Under the pieces are notes generated by a model, which saw only the letters and a list, made by a program, of their open reading frames with translations, searched no databases and was not told where the DNA came from. DNA of 64,000 bases from Lineus longissimus (lineage: Eukaryota > Nemertea > Pilidiophora > Heteronemertea > Lineidae), in contig NC_088311.1 in NCBI RefSeq assembly GCF_910592395.1, positions 11,970,501 to 12,034,500 on the forward strand. The letters run 5' to 3'. Of the stretch, positions 51,612-64,000 are shown piece by piece. Position 1 is the stretch's first letter. Every line of letters starts with the position of its first letter. A program made the translations under genes and the position numbers.

Positions 51612-52514
51612 TATATCTACCTTTGATACAAAATATCTCATAACCATCGACAAAATATTAGACCTAATGTGTTCATGATGAAATCAGTTCTCGAAATCCT
51701 TTCGCTTCACAGCTACACCTTCAGCCAAAAAGTGGAGTTGATGGACGAGGTAGATTATATGAAAATAAATACATCAACCTCGAATCCAAGTGGCCAACTC
51801 ATGCTATCTCCTGCAACAATGTGAACCCGAGTTTTGAACTACCAGTTAACAAACTTGTCTAAAAACCTACATGTACTTATCCAATCAGGCCAGAAATAAA
51901 CAGAGTTCCAGCAATGATCTAAATATTAAAGAAAACAAACATACCTGGTGAATCAAATTATCTTTGTCCCTGTTAGTTTGTCGCTTTCCTGCCAGCTGCT
52001 GCCATTGTGTTGATATCCTCAGTTCGAAATTCGCCAGAAAATTCACTGATTTCTCGCATTTTACTCGAGGACTTACAGTGAAATCAAACAAAACAATCAC
52101 CCAGAAAGCTTTATTGACTCTCCATTGATGTTGAATAAAATCAGCTCATGATATTCTTATCGGCATCTTGATGACTTTGGTGAATTTTATAAAGCTGTCC
52201 TTTCCAGGAAAATCATCCGTATCCGTGACGTGTGCGCAGGAAGTGATGTCATCTGGCGGTAGCAGGAATTAAAATAACACAGTCATTCAGTGGCCACTAG
52301 CGCCACCGTGTGGCGCAAATAAGTACTAATTAAATTTTTCTCTTCATCTTGACATCCAATCCTTTAAAAAATTGGCAGATTGGATTTATTTGAAGTCACG
52401 GGGCTGAGATCGCAGAAATCGAAAAACCGTTTATTTCTCCGAAAAATAATGTCCAACTGGGCCATTTTTGGGGGTAGAATAGAAGATCCCTAGATACACG
52501 TCCACAGTGGTTTA

Positions 52515-52910
52515 GAACCTTCTAGCTCAAATAGAAACGAAACGTGCCACCTATCGGTGATTTAGCAATCTTTGACCTCTTTGACCGTGAATAGTAGGTC
52601 AATCAAAAACCCGTACGATGTATGATGTATCCTTGCTAGGAGTACCTACAAAAAAAATTTCATGAAAATCCAAAATCACGGGTCCTATTGCATGTTTAAT
52701 GTTTTTGCATTTCTCACCTAGTGGCCAAACCAAGTATAATTTTGGCAAGAAATTTGATGTGAATCGCCCCAGGGCCCAACGATACATGTGTACCAAGTTT
52801 TGACTCAAGCGGTTACGAAACGTGCCGCGCTAACATACGCCGCCAGTGGACGACGACGACGACGGACACCACGTCATCGCATTAGGCTCACGAGGTGACC
52901 CAAAAATTGG
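52515..52910. repeat. dispersed repeat fragment ending in a GAC-rich run
   Basis: It contains ggacgacgacgacgacggac near 52849 and a block also seen in reverse at 12944-13190. It looks like a member of a dispersed non-autonomous repeat family; the ends are not defined. Confidence 0.4.
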
Positions 52911-52964
52911 GCATGGCTGTACAATGCAGAAAACAAACTAAATTCCTATTTTAAGTTTTAAATT

Positions 52965-53103
52965 GTTTTTCCTTTACCTTTTTTCCCTGTACAGAAAAGT
53001 TACCTGATACTTTTTTCCTGTACATTTCTTACCTAGTACCTTTCTCCAGTAACTTTTTTCATGTACCATTTGTCCTGTACCTTTTTTCCTGTAATTCTTT
53101 TAC
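52965..53103. repeat. TTTTTTCCTGTACC minisatellite, antisense orientation
   Basis: About nine irregular units, the reverse complement of the array at 49358-49462. Confidence 0.8.
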
Positions 53104-56100
53104 CAACATTCTGAACAGCAACATCTTCGTTGTAGGGATATTGAAAAAGTCGGTACTGTATACGATTTACCTATAATTATGATTCGTCATTGAAATATGA
53201 TTTTATAGTGCACATGCATTTTTTTAAATGTTATTATTACTTGATGGGGTTATTGCAAATGAAGATGAAACAGTAAAAAATATTCATAACTGAATAAATG
53301 GAAATTTAGTGAGATACTGCAACTGCAATACAATCTTACTCATCATACATTTTTGGTAGCTACTCAGACAATACAATGTTTCCGCTTTGAAAATTATCGA
53401 GTTGTGTAGGCCTTATGTCAAGCAGTATTCTAAACAAGGAGTGGTCATATAAGCTTCCCTAAATGCCCGCTATAAATGTGTTCATGCTTGCACGTGTACC
53501 AAAATACAGTATTTATAGTACAAACAAACAATATGGGCCAAAAAATTATGTTATTAACTGAAACTAATTTGTGTGAACAGAAAACGTCGGGACCTTTTCG
53601 CACTGCATCAACCTTAAAATAATTATAATCAGTTAATTCTTCTAATGAGGTAATAACCATTCTGAAAGGCTTATTGTGCGAATCGTAGTTATTGAGTGGC
53701 AGGCTTTGATGTTCAGTTAGTCCAACTCCAAAAGAAACCAAATTTTAGTGATTTCAATAAAAATATTTCGTTAAAACTTAACAATTAGTTTTAATTCAGT
53801 TCCGTTGCAGTGTACTTTAGCGATGACTAATTAATCAAGTTCAATATGGTTTTAACGGTGTCTAATATTTCACGAACAACAATCTACGATGTAGCGGGAT
53901 GGATAGAAAGTTGTTGGTTAAATCTATGAGAATATTTGTCATGGTTGTAGCCAGTTCACTGAACTTCAACTTTCAAATATTGGAAATTCAGTTGGATATA
54001 AATACAATTATAAGAACTATCAGACACATCAATTTATGTACTTGGACCAATAATTGGCCATCCTTAAAAAACATGACTATAATGTTATACACAGAATGTC
54101 ATTTCAAAGGCCAAATATAAGGTTTTTGATTTAAATTGGACCCCATCTTTTTGGTGTAGAAAAATTAAGTAAAATTCTGCCGTTGACTAAATGCTTGTTT
54201 CAAACATTGTTAGACCTACAACTCGGATTGTTATCTTTGTGATGCACACATACAATTTCGAGAAGAAGCACAACGTGAACTCCGTAGTCAAGTAGTAAAA
54301 CATAGCATTGCTATCAAAAACACTAAGATCATCCACCCATGAAGCAAGCGACCCATTAATTACTATTACAAAAAAGGCATGGATCTGGGGCTCAACATAG
54401 CTGCGTTGATTAAAGGCGATCCCCACCCAGCAGCATGAAAACAAGTCAACTATGAAAAGTTAACTTTGAAATTAATTTTACAGCGCTATGGTACAGAGAT
54501 AAAAAATACTGCAAGCTGAAATGTATTCATTCATATCTATACTTTTCAAAGTCGCTGGGCGATTTAAAATATTTAAAGTGGCTTCTGCTAAACGTCACTT
54601 AAAGTTGATACAATGCGACTTCAATTCAATAAATTCCATTGAATTCTAAAATTATATTTTGTTTTATAAATCGCCCTATATACCATGGTGAAACCGAAAC
54701 AGAATTCGAACTCATCGAGAAATAGCGCTGTGATACTTAAAAATGTGTTTTTTTGTTTCAATTTTGCAATTTAATTTTAATAACGAAGTCAGTTAATTGT
54801 AGGGGACCTTTTGTGAAAACATCATCAAGAATGGTATAAACGTCATGAATATACTAACTGATATAAGGAATGAGTATATGCCACGAAAGATATCTTTGAA
54901 TATCACCTATCAACACAGAAAATGTATGCCTGGAGGGCAAAAAATTATAAACTAGCAGTGTTTGAGGATATTATTTTTTTCAATATGCGCGCTTGACCCT
55001 TGCAAAGGCAAGTAAAACACATACATGCATTGTGCAATATCGCAATTGTGACGAATTCGCTTTGTCGTCTGACCTCACGAGAAGGTTGTGACATTAGCAG
55101 CATTGTATTGGGACAGTTGGCTCCCCTGTTCTTGGTCAAGCGCCGCCATATCTCCCAACCCCTCACACCTACCATGTTTTTCTCTCCAAACTTTTGTGAA
55201 TTTATCTTTTCTCTTCATGGTATGTTCATTAAATTCCGTCATTTCAATTTACATCACTCAGAGGCCACGATACCATCACGAGCCGCTGTATCGTGACAAT
55301 AGGTGACAATGCAAGGTCTGATTATTGCCTGAGATAATTAATTATTACCTGAAACTTTGTCTTTATTCCCTCAATCGTTTTACTTGCGATTCAGCAACAA
55401 GTTTCAACGATAAATGAGGTCGCACAACTGGTCTTACACTGTGGGGTGATTCATTGCAACTCGATTCTTTGCATTATAATCAAATTGCCAATTTCGAAAC
55501 GGGTTTGGTCTTATAAACAACAAGAATAATGAATTGCAGCTTGGCCCATGGCAACTAACTGCAACGAGCTGAGTTGCCTTGAACTTTCGCTCAGTGTGAG
55601 GCGGGCATATACTGGAGTGTGGTCAGCGGACGATCGCGTCGGTCTAATGTGATTACGCCGAAATCGTTTCGTAAAATTAAGTCAGCCCAGCCACGTTTCC
55701 GTAAGTTGTCCCTCCAGCTTACTAGAGAGTTGGAGATTTACAACTTATAGCAAAAGTTAATATACATACATGTATACTTATATTTTTTGCAAAATACGTC
55801 ACCAAATATGGGGGGTTTTTTTTCGCCTCTTAAGTTGAACATAAGTCGATTCTTCTAGCCTGGAATAAAATGCACTGGCTGTTACGGCGGTTCACTCAGA
55901 TAACACGGCTGCTACAAGTATAAAAAGTTTTATTAACAACCGCCTACAGATAACCACAGACGGAGAAAGAAGTCTCTTTTGTGGGCCCTTTTCTGCGATC
56001 ATTCCGTTAAATTCTTATACGCGGGCCTCAGCTGAATACAAAACTCATGACACGACTCATTCATAATGCTATGCTGTCATCGTCATCGATCAGCGTCGAG

Positions 56101-56210
56101 TCTATTACATGATCTTGTTTCTGTGCGCGGCAACCTGGTTTACCCAGGAGTCATTGCGCGCACATATGGTCACTTGCACTACCCCTGGTATCATGTTGAG
56201 CTAAAACATA
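53104..56210. other. AT-rich intergenic region
   Basis: No supported gene. A copy of the dispersed repeat shared with 38490-38630 lies around 55045-55270. Confidence 0.4.
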
Positions 56211-58577
56211 CTGTGGTTTCACTTTTATAACATAGCGACCTTCACTGATCTGAAGTATAAATTCTCCCAACTTGTAGCGGTAATTCTTTTCATGTATTGC
56301 ATAGGCCCTCTTATAATGGATAACTGAGGCATTCAGATGACCGTGCACGGTATTCATTCATTCTTAAATCATTATAACACCAGACAAATTGGTTTTAGAT
56401 CATTGAAATATGGCAATAGGACACTTTTCCGTCTACGAACATGAACATTGGCCAAGTATAACTTTATTTTCGTTTGGTTCTGTATTTTATTACATATACT
56501 GTACTTCTGAAAAAATTACTTACAAGGTCAAACATTCCTCCGTTTGCTCCCGGAAAAATGAGAAATAAAAATCAATCAATTACTCAAATTCAAATTCATC
56601 ATCCGTAGCAGGTGGCTCGTCAAAAAACTCTAGATCGTCATCATTTGGCTCTTCTCCCTCTACTTGAACAAAATCATTTAGGCCTACAACTTGTTGTTCA
56701 CCCGTGAGTCCTGCTACAGCAAATGCATGTTCTGCTGAATGAGGGTCTACCTCATCCCAGGCACGGCTTATGATCTGCAAAAAAATTAACTATGAAATCC
56801 GTTGGGATACACCATCATCATCAGTGTTTAAGACTTTCCACTATTTCCAATATTTTCTGACCAGCGTCTTAAACGGCCTCATGACTACTAAATCTAATGG
56901 CTGCACCAGGGAAGTGCAGCCTGCTGGGATGTAGTCTAATAGGAGGCCATGGTTAATCACTGGGATACTGAATGCTTCACTTAGGTGTGCACGAAATCTG
57001 TCCACAATCAACATTTTGGAACCAATAGCATCCTGTAGATCCCCGACATTTGGAAATAGCACACGATCTTGCCAGTCTGTTAACACTTCATTGTTCACCC
57101 AACCAGTGCGAGAACTGGAAAAAACAGCGTTTTCTGGTAGTTCATTGTTTTCATGCAATGCTCTAATTTGTCGGACAAATCCAGGCTCCCGAAAGGTCAC
57201 ATGCGCTGGAAGTTTTTCCCCATTGCTACCGATTGCTAGGGACACTGAACAGCCAAGCTTGTGGTTGCCCAAAGATGTTTTCACATCGATCTGCCGTGCA
57301 CCCCTGGCACTGTAAGTGTAGACAGGGGGAAAGTCTAACTGTACGAATGTCTGATTCATGTTAACCATTTGTTGCATGTACACGTTGCGGAGCATCGTCT
57401 GGTATCGTCGTCGAGTTCTTTGTCCGTTTTCGATGGGATAATCCTTTGCGTTTTTTGAAATTGTTAACCCACCCATTTGATGCATGGAAATGTGCTCTTT
57501 CCGCTCTTGAAGCTTCCAGTTGATTTCGTTCATTTTCAGGGAGTTCTGCCCAATAGTAATCGAATTCTTCGATGCCATAATCATGGATATCAGCAAGCGA
57601 GACAGGCAATCCTCTTCCTCTCGTGTTCTGAACTCGTCCTAGGACGCGGTTTTCAACTGTCGGCCACAAACTACCATGGCCCTCTCTCACTCTTCTGCGT
57701 TGACCCCGGTTCTGGTCGTCCTGCTCAATAATCCATTCCTCATTATTCAACCAAGTGCGGAACGTCTGGTATGGGATGTGATTATTTCGTGCATACTCTG
57801 CCGCATCAAGAACCCTCCCCTGTTGATGTAACCCATGGAAGTCCAGTAGGCGACGGACCTTTTCCGCAATGGAATAACTCTGGCGTCGACGGGGAACACG
57901 TTGGTCTGCAATGCATTTTCTTCATCATTGTTGTCGGGCATACCATTTGCGGCTACATCAGCTTCATCGTCTTCACCTTGATGCATGGCTGTCACCAGGA
58001 TCAGCAAGGATAAGGCAGCGATTTTCAACATGTTTAGTGTTCTGTGTTAGATGAGTTCTGAGGAACATGTGGTGCCAATGCACCTGATTTTATCTTGTTT
58101 GAATTTTTTGATTATGTAATCATAAAGCCTACATGACAGACGTTTTTTTAGGTTAACTTCACAAGAAGTTCCGCTTCATGCACACGTTGATAAAAACCAC
58201 CAGTATTACGACTGATTAATGTTGGAATAACTGGACATTTAACATGTTTAAAACAATCAAATAAGGTTATGAGGGGACATCAGCAAAAGTTGAAAAGATG
58301 TGGAAATAAACATGTCAGCGGTATGAAACGCATTCCAAAAATAGCCTTTGCCTTTGGTAATAAGGTTTCAGAGTAATGAAGAAAGAAGGGTCATGCTGAT
58401 TGAAATGGATTCACTATGAGGACTATTCAATAATGGGTCAATGTGTACCTCTGCTGGCATTCATTTCGTTGCCCTGATGTGATTACACATGTTGTAATGC
58501 CTATGAAAACTGATCAGTTGGGAGAATTTATACTTCAGACCAGTCAAGGTCACTATGTTATAAAAGTGAAACCACAG
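56211..58577. mobile_element. pogo-like Tc1/mariner transposon 2 (2367 bp, defective)
   Basis: Inverted repeats of about 65 bp with a few mismatches begin CTGTGGTTTCACTTTTATAA (56211) and end with the reverse complement at 58577, flanked by TA (56209-56210, 58578-58579). The interior carries a broken pogo-like transposase on the minus strand. Confidence 0.9.
56581..57960 (-). pseudogene. pogo/jerky-like DDE transposase, broken, second copy
   Basis: Reading downward from about 57890, the HTH region (LLDFHGLHQQGRVLDAAEYA, then NNHIPYQTFRTWL) leads to EGHGSLWPTVENRVLGRV, then RKGLSHRKRTKNSTTIPDDAPQRV (about 57450-57375), and then jumps frame directly to VNMNQTFVQLDFPP (about 57360). About 15-20 residues of the usual linker are missing there. 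The core continues with MLIVDRFRAHLS and PAGCTSLVQPLDLVVMRPFK to a TAG near 56841, and an acidic C-terminal piece (ISRAWDEVDP...) follows after an acceptor-like TTTTTTTGCAG at about 56781. The first catalytic Asp of the usual NMDQT motif is Asn (codon at 57354-57356). Confidence 0.88.
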
Positions 58578-61500
58578 TATATTTGATTGGTCAACGAATT
58601 TTGTTTGACATGGAAATAAGATGTAAATGATGTTTTGACACTTGGCATATTCATGGCATATTGAATCGACAAAAAGGGTGACTTATGAGTCTACATAACC
58701 ATTTACCCTAATGCGATCACAAATCAATTGGCGGCATAATAGATATTCATAGACCCGGATAATATATGAGCTAATGCTGAAATGGTATAAAAAAAACAAA
58801 TTGCCTCTACAAAAAAAATTGTGTAATTGAATCGGGCCATGCGGGCACACCCAGCAAATAGAACCGAAGAAGCACGAGTTACAATACCCAATCGTGCGAG
58901 CACTGTGAAAATATTATTTCAAAATCCCTTTTAATAAGTTATTTCTATATTTAAGTATAAGGCTTCTTTATCTGTACTAGCATGATACCCGTGGCGCGGG
59001 TTGTTTTAGGGTCTTGGCTTACTGTGGGGTTGGGGCAATTTGGGTGAAATGAAGAGATGTGTCTGGGGGTTGTGATGTTGTCTAAACTCCACCACTCTTC
59101 AAAGTGGTCTCGAGTTATTTTGACGAACTATTTCGCGAATGGTGAAGAGGCAATTGCGTGAAGTTACGAACTTAGTACAACAAATGCCGCGAGCATAGTG
59201 GGTGACAGCACCAGACGGAGGAAGTAGTTCGCCTAGGGTTTTTCGACACCCACCGCACGGACTTCACTCGTTCCGGAACACTCACTTACTTGTTAATCTG
59301 CAGTGGTTGGCCTGTTTTTATTGCAGTAAAGAAATGTTAATCGTGATTTTATATTATATTTTATATTTGCCCTGGGTATTCATATAGGGAGCTGTGCGCT
59401 ACTTTGCGCCCAGTGCTTGGGTCGGGTGAGGCGGTTTTGTTATTACGTGACGTGTATCACGTGATGAATTACCATACGGTACTTCGAAAAATTAAGAGCG
59501 ATTAACAACGTAAGGTGAAAGAGTACGACCAAAATAAAGGGGGAAAATTGCGGAGATGGATGAATGTTTTAAACATATAGTGGCCCCAATACTTTCCCGG
59601 CTTATTTTCGTATAATCCCACACTTTTGATTTAATAGATGGCCCAATGTGCAAATTCAGACCTGCTGAAATGGCCCCATATGTTAATGAGTATGCCCATA
59701 TATAGAAAAAACAAAAGATGATCGCTGCAAAGTTTACCCATTTAACCCGGCGAGGACCATCTCCATGTCATCCACGACTTTCAGGAAAAGTTTCGAGTTC
59801 ATCCGATCTGAACTGACGGAGGAGATGTGTGACAAACTGTTTCAGCTCTACGTCCATTATAGTAGTGATACATCCTGAGTTAATTGGTAAATTTTACAAT
59901 TATTTGATCGGCTATAAACGGTTTTTGGTCACGTTGAAACAGTGCTGACACGTAGTGCCCGAATAGACGCACAATGGGTCAAACTTTCTACGTCACCCCC
60001 AGCTTCTGGCGGTGACGAGCGATATGATTTCATGTGCCGTACACGAGTTTTCAGGGTCTAGTGGCGCAGCCATTTTGAATGCTAAGCAAGTAGACCCCGG
60101 ATGTAGAGGTTGTTGTACGCGGAGACCAACAAATACAACGCAAGAAGACTTTTAGGAATATGAACGAACTGCCACCAAAAACATGTTTTTTCTTTTGTTT
60201 AATGTTCCACTCTGATTTCAAAACCATTCACATCAGATTTGATGCAGGATTAAAATTTACACCTTGAGGGTATTTTTTTTTTCTCACAAGTTGGGTTCTG
60301 GTCGGAAAATCGGTTTGATCAACAATGTCCCTTCAAAATGTAGCTCCAAGAATATGGGGGCTGGCGTATACATGGAGCCGTATACATGCTTCCCGAAATT
60401 GGTGGCTTGCATTGGAACTAACTTTTTCCCCCTTGTCCGTCATCAAAGGCATTCAAGTGTGTTGGTCAACCATGACTATCTCCTTTGTCCCTCCACCATA
60501 ATGCCTGGTTTCCCCTTATGACATCACTATTTCGGACACTTAGCGCCCCATTTCTGGAAAGGTGTATAATATTCGTTGATTAATCGAAATCGACACAACT
60601 GCTATGTTTGCGACATTCGTTAAACTTTTTTCGTCTTATAACTGTTATTACTCACTCCTTCACTGTAAAATAGAACTGTCTTGTAAATTAAATTGTAAAT
60701 CCTGTATATAATAATTAACATTGTACTACATGTAATTCATAAGGGAGCAGGCATTAAGCGGCCAATCTGGTCTTGTTCTGCTCCCGACCACAATCAATAT
60801 CATGTATTTCATTAATGCACCTTGTAAATTTTGTTGGTCGAATAAATATTCATATTCATATTCATATTCATATTCAAAGGCGAAGCCGGTGACGTCATCA
60901 TTATCGGCCGATTTCGTGTGGGACCCAGGGTACAGTCGGAGTGTCACGTGATTACATCATGTTGGAAATGAACATGTCGTGTTACATTTCCTATCCCCTG
61001 ATTGTCGAATGAAGGTATCTTAGTTCTGTTTAGTTTGAAAAGAATTCATTTAAACCAACAAAATAGTCCTATAATTATAGCAATTCGCCAAAATATCGCG
61101 CGTTTATATGGCGAGCCGTAAGTTATTGGGTACAGGGCACTGGTGGAATCCAATCCACATTCATATTACATTATTGATATGATTAAGTCGTCACATAAGT
61201 TGGGGATTTCTCATGTCACCGTACGCAGATGCGTATAAGTATACGTATAAGTTTTTCTGTAAGTTGCGGATCTCGAACTCTCTACTAAGTCGTCTCCCCC
61301 CGAGAAAATTACGGCAAAATGCGAGAAAATTATTTCACTAAAAAATGAAATTTTATATCGTTTTTGTTTTTGCAAGTCCCCCCCCCCCCGAGAGTAATCC
61401 TCGCCAGCGGAGTACCTTGCAATTGGCGAGGCATTTTTCTCATGAGATTCAAATAGTGCTTAATAATCCTGCAATGGGTACGTTACCGATACTATTGTAA

Positions 61501-62199
61501 AATGGATGTTCTCAAAAATCAAACGCGTCATCGTAAATATTTTCATATTTTTTCAAGATTATGAATACTAGTATACATGTACTATGTTTCCTCAAGTATT
61601 TCGTCTTCCTATATACTGCTTTGGTTGCGAAGGACAAGTGGTATTTTGAGATTACTCGTTTTTAAGTGATGCCTTTGTACCATGACTGTTAATGAAATGT
61701 AAAAGCATACCAAGCATGTTGGTGAAGATAAACGGGTTACCAATGCATCCTTCGTCAAAGACCACCGCCTTCCGTATCATACGTTTCGGGGATGTATTTT
61801 GGACAGGGAGACAATATTGATGATCGCAGAGGCTTCCGAACGAAAATGCATGGAGCAGCTTGTTGTGGAACATGTGTATGTTCAAATGCGTTGTTTTTCA
61901 TGATTCCTTCAATCTACCCTAGAATTTTAGCCTATCGCCCTATCGGAAATTACACCATCCAATGATTGGGTCATTTCAGGTTTTTCATGGAGATGGAGGC
62001 CAACCTGTTCAGTGTGATGGACGAAAATGGAAAAAATGTCGGCGTTACTTTACCAACACCCCAGCGAAAAAAAAAATTAATTGGGTTCAGAATTATGCTA
62101 TGGGCCAATCAAAATGCTGACACCATGGCGACATCCTGAACACGTTGCTTCAATGACCAATCGGACCATTTCGGGAAATTTGATCGCGTTCTCACTTAT
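58578..62199. other. intergenic; short microsatellite only
   Basis: No gene was recognised. A short ATTCAT microsatellite lies at about 60847-60877. The segment near 59985-60010 (tacgtcacccccagcttctg) is related in reverse complement to part of 34340-34370. Confidence 0.4.
60847..60877. repeat. (ATTCAT)n microsatellite
   Basis: About five perfect copies of the hexamer catatt/attcat. Confidence 0.9.
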
Positions 62200-62955
62200 G
62201 CAAGTATCAATGCGTATCTTTCCCCCCTCCCCCCTCCTCAAGGGTCGACAAGATTCGGCGCCGTTTCTCTGCCGAAGCTTGAGGTATTTTCTTCCTGGAA
62301 TTGTCGTATTTCTTGGCGATGAAGTGCGAGGTCGTTGTGATATTGCGCCGAAAGCTTAACGACAAGATTGGATCAGCCGTGTTTTGTTTGCCGTAATCTT
62401 GGCGAAGACCCGGCGGGGTCATCGTCGTAATCTTGCCGGATTGGGGATTCCCCTTGCGCATGCGTGGTACGCAATTTTTCGACGCTGTCACGCTTTTCAT
62501 GCTGTTGTAGTGAACGCGTGTGTCGTGTGTTCTCGCATACTTTCGGGCATACTTTGCAGGTAATTTGTGTTTCATTTTCTTTGTATCATATCATCGTAAG
62601 ATTTGGAGACCAAGGACTCGCTGAAGCCCTGAGGTTATCGATATAATGGCCTAGATTTTTAGCCCCTGCGACCCTATCTCTGCTGTGCTGCTAGTGCAGT
62701 GCCGAGTTGTGGTGGTCGAACATCTTTGGTGATTTCTGACCTAAAAAGGTGATAGCATGTCGAACATCTTAGGAAAAGGTGGTTAGGTGTCGAAATCTTT
62801 CCACATCATTGGATAATAGCAAGTGATAACCTGACGATTTTCCATAAGTGTCTAATGAACTCCTGCCGTAGCTTAGGTGAAGTGCATGGGTATATTGTCG
62901 TAAAGGTGTCGAACCCTTGAGGAGGGGGGGGGGGAAGATACGCATTGATACTTGC
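62200..62955. mobile_element. inverted-repeat element (756 bp)
   Basis: The arm GCAAGTATCAATGCGTATCT (62200 onward, to about 62250) is repeated in reverse complement at about 62906-62955, including the long C/G run. The target duplication is uncertain. No transposase is present. Confidence 0.65.
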
Positions 62956-63785
62956 ATTAGGATTAACATGATATTGCTAAGCCTGGTACGTGCAATTTGG
63001 CTGATTGAAAGTTGTACGAAAACGTGTTCTATTCGAACACGCAGTATTCAATTAAATGATATGACAATAAGAGTTGACTGATTCTTGCGGATACAATACA
63101 TTAGTAAAAAAATGCATTGAGGGTTTAAAATGCCATATCAATGTGGTCATTGTTCAGATCGTGATGTTGCGAGATAAGAGTATAAAAGTGAACAGAAATG
63201 GTCGTTCGTGTCCAGGCGAGGTGCTTCTAATATTGACAGAAAGATTGTTAATTTAAATACGTGAAAAGATTATTTTCTAACATTGTTGTCTTGCACTTAA
63301 TTATTAAACCCGATCAAAGTTGGTGAAAGTTGTGCGAAATATAAATGAATTGCTGAAAAGTTTTAAAATACGCTAAATAATAGTAGTTTGTGGACCGTCG
63401 GTGGCTACAGTGATGATCGCCGGCGAAAGGGTTAAAACATGTTTAAGCCATGTTCTGCATATAGGCATGATAGGCAGTTAGTGCAGTTGCAAATTGTCGG
63501 GTGTGACAAAACAGTCCTTCCAATTACTGTCAATTTACCGAAAACGAATGCACCAACATAAAAGAAAAATGCTTTCAACAATAGTGCATTGTATCTGAGG
63601 TTAACCAATCAGTACAATAATAGAAATTTGCCATTATCAGGATGATGACTGTACTTGCCTCAGTTGCAGTAAGAATTATTAGATATTGAAGCATTTTACA
63701 ATTGGTCGTTTCAGCAAAAAAACATGGGGTAATAAGGGCTTATTAATTAGTACTGTTGTTCCAACAAGCACCTTATCATTATTAT
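62956..63785. other. 5' flank of the second CAP gene
   Basis: AT-rich with no coding sequence recognised. It is expected to hold regulatory sequence of the plus-strand CAP gene. Confidence 0.35.
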
Positions 63786-63793
63786 TATAAAAG
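63786..63793 (+). promoter_or_regulatory. candidate TATA box TATAAAAG
   Basis: A consensus TATAAAAG lies 61 bp before the ATG of the CAP gene at 63847. This would place transcription start near 63815 and give a short 5' UTR of about 30 nt. Confidence 0.55.
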
Positions 63794-63846
63794 TTATTGC
63801 ACCGATGATACATCGTTCATTCCACAGTGAATACTCTTCACCAACC

Positions 63847-64000
63847 ATGGCTTCCGAGGCGTTCATCGTATTTTTGACTATGGCCGTTGTGGTTTTTGGT
63901 CAAAGCAAAGACAAAGGTTTTACAAATGAGGAGAGGCAGTATATCTTAGATCTTCACAACTATCTGAGAATGAAAGTGGCTACAGGAAAGGAGAGTAACC
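63847..64000 (+). CDS. second CAP (CRISP/SCP-like) protein, N-terminal part, cut by the window edge
   Basis: The ATG at 63847 (context ccaaccATGg) opens a signal peptide (MASEAFIVFLTMAVVVFGQS) followed by ERQYILDLHNYLRMKVATGK, the CAP helix-1 motif (LDLHN-x-x-R). This aligns with exon 1 of the minus-strand CAP gene (MLDLHNNYRSVIALGLQSG). The reading frame is open to the window end, with no splice donor yet. It is divergent from the other CAP gene, suggesting a local duplication. The later domains are unseen, so only the CAP start is certain. Confidence 0.85.
   Translation, partial: MASEAFIVFLTMAVVVFGQSKDKGFTNEERQYILDLHNYLRMKVATGKESN

Overview
This window is nuclear DNA from an animal, most likely a marine invertebrate. 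It is AT-leaning, with split genes bearing canonical GT/AG splice sites, secreted multidomain proteins (CAP, EGF, ShKT) joined by phase-1 introns, and a very dense set of eukaryotic DNA transposons. The species cannot be fixed from the sequence alone; the domain mix fits a non-vertebrate deuterostome or a lophotrochozoan.

Host genes. One host gene can be rebuilt on the minus strand, from 37464 down to 4394. It has six coding exons with matching phases and 861 nt of coding sequence (286 residues plus stop). The predicted product is secreted: signal peptide, CAP/CRISP domain, CAP hinge, one EGF-like module and a C-terminal ShKT module. A second CAP gene starts at 63847 on the plus strand and runs off the window, so two CAP paralogues stand head to head about 26 kb apart.

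Layout. 0.7-1.55 kb: decayed KRBA2/SCAND3-like integrase. 2.4-3.3 kb: TA-flanked inverted-repeat element. 4.4-15.1 kb: exons 6 to 3 of the CAP gene, with introns holding a LINE tail, an inverted pair of minisatellites and two elements with perfect 9-bp target duplications. 15.1-36.2 kb: the 21-kb intron 2. It holds a third 9-bp-TSD element (17458-19509), an intact 1993-residue OTU/Rep/helicase Helentron-type ORF (21184-27165), a 3-kb 53-bp satellite (27277-30317), an SGNH-hydrolase-like ORF (30364-31074) and a tandem array of exon-like cassettes (31.4-32.8 kb). 36.2-37.5 kb: CAP exons 2 and 1. 39.3-48.6 kb: a stack of end-to-end TA-flanked elements, including a degenerate pogo-like transposon and a composite that carries a Mutator-like transposase with a convergent His-Me finger endonuclease ORF. 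49.3-53.1 kb: a second inverted minisatellite pair enclosing a near-perfect palindromic MITE. 56.2-58.6 kb: a second pogo-like transposon with long TIRs. 62.2-63.0 kb: another inverted-repeat element. 63.8 kb: the second CAP gene.

The host genes appear to be conventional secreted proteins. Most of the rest is transposon-derived. The strongest candidates for something new are the Helentron with its satellite, SGNH ORF and splice cassettes, and the Mutator-like transposase paired with a His-Me finger endonuclease.
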